The position numbers were made by a program, and so were the translations under genes. Below are positions 5,441 through 6,805 of a stretch of 6,805 nt of DNA, in pieces (the first letter of the stretch is position 1; each line of letters opens with the position of its first letter). Below the pieces are notes generated by a model. It ran no database searches, was not told the origin of the DNA, and saw only the letters and a program-made list of their open reading frames with translations. The DNA is taken from contig CAJUNM010000034.1 of assembly GCA_910587805.1 (NCBI GenBank), positions 4,939 through 11,743 on the forward strand, given 5' to 3'. This DNA comes from an uncultured Christensenellaceae bacterium (lineage in GTDB: Bacteria > Bacillota > Clostridia > Christensenellales > Pumilibacteraceae).

Positions 5441-5567
5441 GTAAAGCTTTGGTTGCGCCAAGCATATGCCCGACTTTTACAACCGTGTTTGTAGGAAGGC
5501 AACAAACGAATTGATTTGCTTTACACTACTATATTGTGCGGTTTCGCGAATAATATACACGAGTCGT

Positions 5568-5595
5568 AAAAAAAAGTGCGCCGATAGCGCACTTT
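5568..5595 (-). terminator. Intrinsic terminator of the flotillin gene
   Basis: On the minus strand a perfect 9-bp stem, AAAGTGCGC with GCGCACTTT (5595-5587 and 5581-5573), closes a five-base loop and is followed by eight T (A-run 5568-5575 on the plus strand). It lies 13 bases after the flotillin stop codon and ends the convergent transcript. Confidence 0.88.
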
Positions 5596-5608
5596 GCTTT
5601 ACATTATA

Positions 5609-6805
5609 TTATTTTGCGGTCTTGGGCTTTTTGTCCGCTTTATCCGCAGCGGCGGGCAAGCTGTTCTTTACGTCCGACGTTTCGGAAACTTTGCCGAGAT
5701 AATCGGGTAGTTCCATGCCGTTCATTTTGAATAGTTCGTTGAGCGGGGGAACCGCGCCGAGCATGCCGGAGAGGAAGTTTGCCGTGGTCGGCTTTCCGTC
5801 TTTCATGCTGTCCCAGACCGTAACTTTGTCGATCTTGAGGTTCTTCACCGCGTCCACTTGCTGTGCGACGAGCGTTTCGATCTTGTCGGCGATGAGCATC
5901 TTTACCGCGTCGTCGCTCCTTCCGCCCGTTGCGGCTATGATCTTGCCGAAACCTTCCGCTTGCTTGGAGAGTATTTCGAGCTGACCTCTTGCTTCGGCGA
6001 CCTTTTTGGCGTACGCGGCGTCCGCTTCGCCCTGAGCGCGGCGGCGTATGCGTTCCGCTTCCGCTTCCGCCTCGATCTCCGCTTTTTGCTTTTGTATCTG
6101 CGCATTGACGAGAACGTCCGCCTCGAGCGTGGCGCGTTCGCGCTTCGCACGCTCGATTTCCGCTTGCTGTTCGGCTTTGTACGCTTCCTCATTGGCACGG
6201 GCTTGAGCGATGAATTCCGCAGACTGCGCAACGCGGTTCGCGTCAGCTTCCGCCTCGCGAAGGCGTGCGTTCGATTGGCTTATGAGCATTTTAGATTCGT
6301 TCTCGCCGTCGATCGCTTTGGAATTGGCTGCTGCGACTTTGATACGCATGTCGGTGTTTGCATCCGCTTCGCCGATCGAACCGTCGCGGTTCTTTTCGGC
6401 GACCGATTTTTTGGCGTCGTTTATTGCTTTTGCGGCGGCTTCTTTACCGAGCGCCTCGATGTAGCCGGACTCGTCGTTGATGTCGGTTACGTTGACGTTG
6501 ATAAGACGCAAGCCTATCTTTTTAAGCTCGCCTTCGACGTTTACCGAAACCGCGTCGAGGAACTTGTCGCGGTTGGTGTTGATCTCCTCTATGTCCATCG
6601 TCGCGATAATAAGGCGGAGCTGACCGAATATGATATCTTCGGCGAGTCGCTGTATCTCGTTGATGGGGAGGGAGCGAAGTCGTTCCGCGGCGTTCTGCAT
6701 TACGCCGTTTTCGGTAGAAATAGCTACGGTGAAACGGCTGGGTACGTCGATACGGATATTCTGACGCGACAGCGCGTTTTTGAGGTCGATCTGAATCGAG
6801 ATAGG
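5609..6805 (-). CDS. Flotillin (SPFH-domain) membrane scaffold protein, N-terminus off window
   Basis: The frame is open to the window edge, giving 398 residues; the internal ATG at 6700 is not the start because clear SPFH sequence (IDLKNALSRQNIRIDVPSRF) precedes it. Visible residues 1 to about 120 are the rest of the SPFH/Band-7 domain, including RLAEDIIFGQLRLIIATM and VNVTDINDESGYIEALGKEAA. About 120-290 is the flotillin coiled coil, rich in Ala, Glu, Lys and Arg with Glu-Ala repeats (AEIEAEAEAERIRRRAQGEA). The C-terminal part holds GFGKIIAATGG, a V-K-M-L-I-A-D-K-I segment and a Lys-rich tail (ADKKPKTAK). The N-terminal membrane hairpin is missing only because it lies outside. Flotillins form oligomers in fluid-regulating membrane microdomains and help assemble signalling and transport complexes. 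It resembles the FloT type more than the short FloA type, but I give no symbol. It converges on the PadR operon and is not part of it. Confidence 0.92.
   Translation of the reverse strand, partial: PISIQIDLKNALSRQNIRIDVPSRFTVAISTENGVMQNAAERLRSLPINEIQRLAEDIIFGQLRLIIATMDIEEINTNRDKFLDAVSVNVEGELKKIGLRLINVNVTDINDESGYIEALGKEAAAKAINDAKKSVAEKNRDGSIGEADANTDMRIKVAAANSKAIDGENESKMLISQSNARLREAEADANRVAQSAEFIAQARANEEAYKAEQQAEIERAKRERATLEADVLVNAQIQKQKAEIEAEAEAERIRRRAQGEADAAYAKKVAEARGQLEILSKQAEGFGKIIAATGGRSDDAVKMLIADKIETLVAQQVDAVKNLKIDKVTVWDSMKDGKPTTANFLSGMLGAVPPLNELFKMNGMELPDYLGKVSETSDVKNSLPAAADKADKKPKTAK

Noticed and set aside
4724..5461. 245-codon minus-strand open frame opposite the DUF4097 gene
   Set aside because: It is a Ser/Thr/Val-rich antisense product of the repeated Thr-Asn codons. 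It would also start beyond the PadR-operon terminator hairpin with no ribosome binding site.
5466..5702. 78-codon plus-strand frame in the convergent intergenic region
   Set aside because: It runs through the flotillin terminator and into the flotillin gene antisense, and it matches no family.
6698..6700. ATG at 6700 (minus strand) as the flotillin start
   Set aside because: The 35 residues upstream in the same frame are typical SPFH sequence, so the gene continues past the window edge.

Overview
The window looks like chromosomal DNA of a Gram-positive, Clostridia-type Firmicute. GC content is moderate by eye, and Ile is often ATA. Supporting signs are strong GGAGG-type ribosome binding sites, textbook TTGACA/TATAAT-type promoters, U-tract hairpin terminators, and family content typical of Firmicutes (PadR with a DUF1700/HAAS protein and a DUF4097 protein, TetR with an ABC/FtsX exporter, and a flotillin). 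No tRNA, rRNA, CRISPR, transposase or phage gene was seen. The species cannot be named from this sequence.

Layout. (1) Bases 1-566: the C-terminal end of a processive family-2 glycosyltransferase with its membrane helices; a hairpin terminator follows. (2) Bases 596-3065: an operon led by its own TetR-family repressor, followed by an ABC ATPase (4-bp overlap) and an unusually compact FtsX-like permease (4-bp gap). The promoter is TTGACA-N17-TATACT, and a 38-bp near-perfect inverted repeat covers the -10 box, which suggests autorepression of the whole operon. (3) Bases 3081-3388: a terminator region with two mutually exclusive hairpins, then about 250 bases without a convincing gene. (4) Bases 3389-5384: a second self-regulated operon. 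A near-perfect promoter overlaps a palindromic operator, then a possible 15-codon leader ORF, a PadR repressor, a DUF1700/HAAS membrane protein, and a membrane-anchored DUF4097 protein whose outer domain carries an exact 19-residue Thr-Asn repeat. (5) Bases 5401-5595: convergent terminators. (6) Bases 5609-6805, minus strand: most of a flotillin (SPFH) protein that runs off the window.

Working together. Every annotated protein except the two repressors is a membrane or membrane-attached protein. The two operons share one design: a small DNA-binding repressor first, then envelope proteins. Inference: the first exports or flips an amphiphilic compound on induction. The second is an envelope-sensing or stress module in which the HAAS protein and the beta-solenoid protein act at the membrane under PadR control. 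The most unusual details are the 19-residue solenoid and the shared outer geometry (ATACTA-N26-TAGTAT) of the two otherwise unrelated operators.
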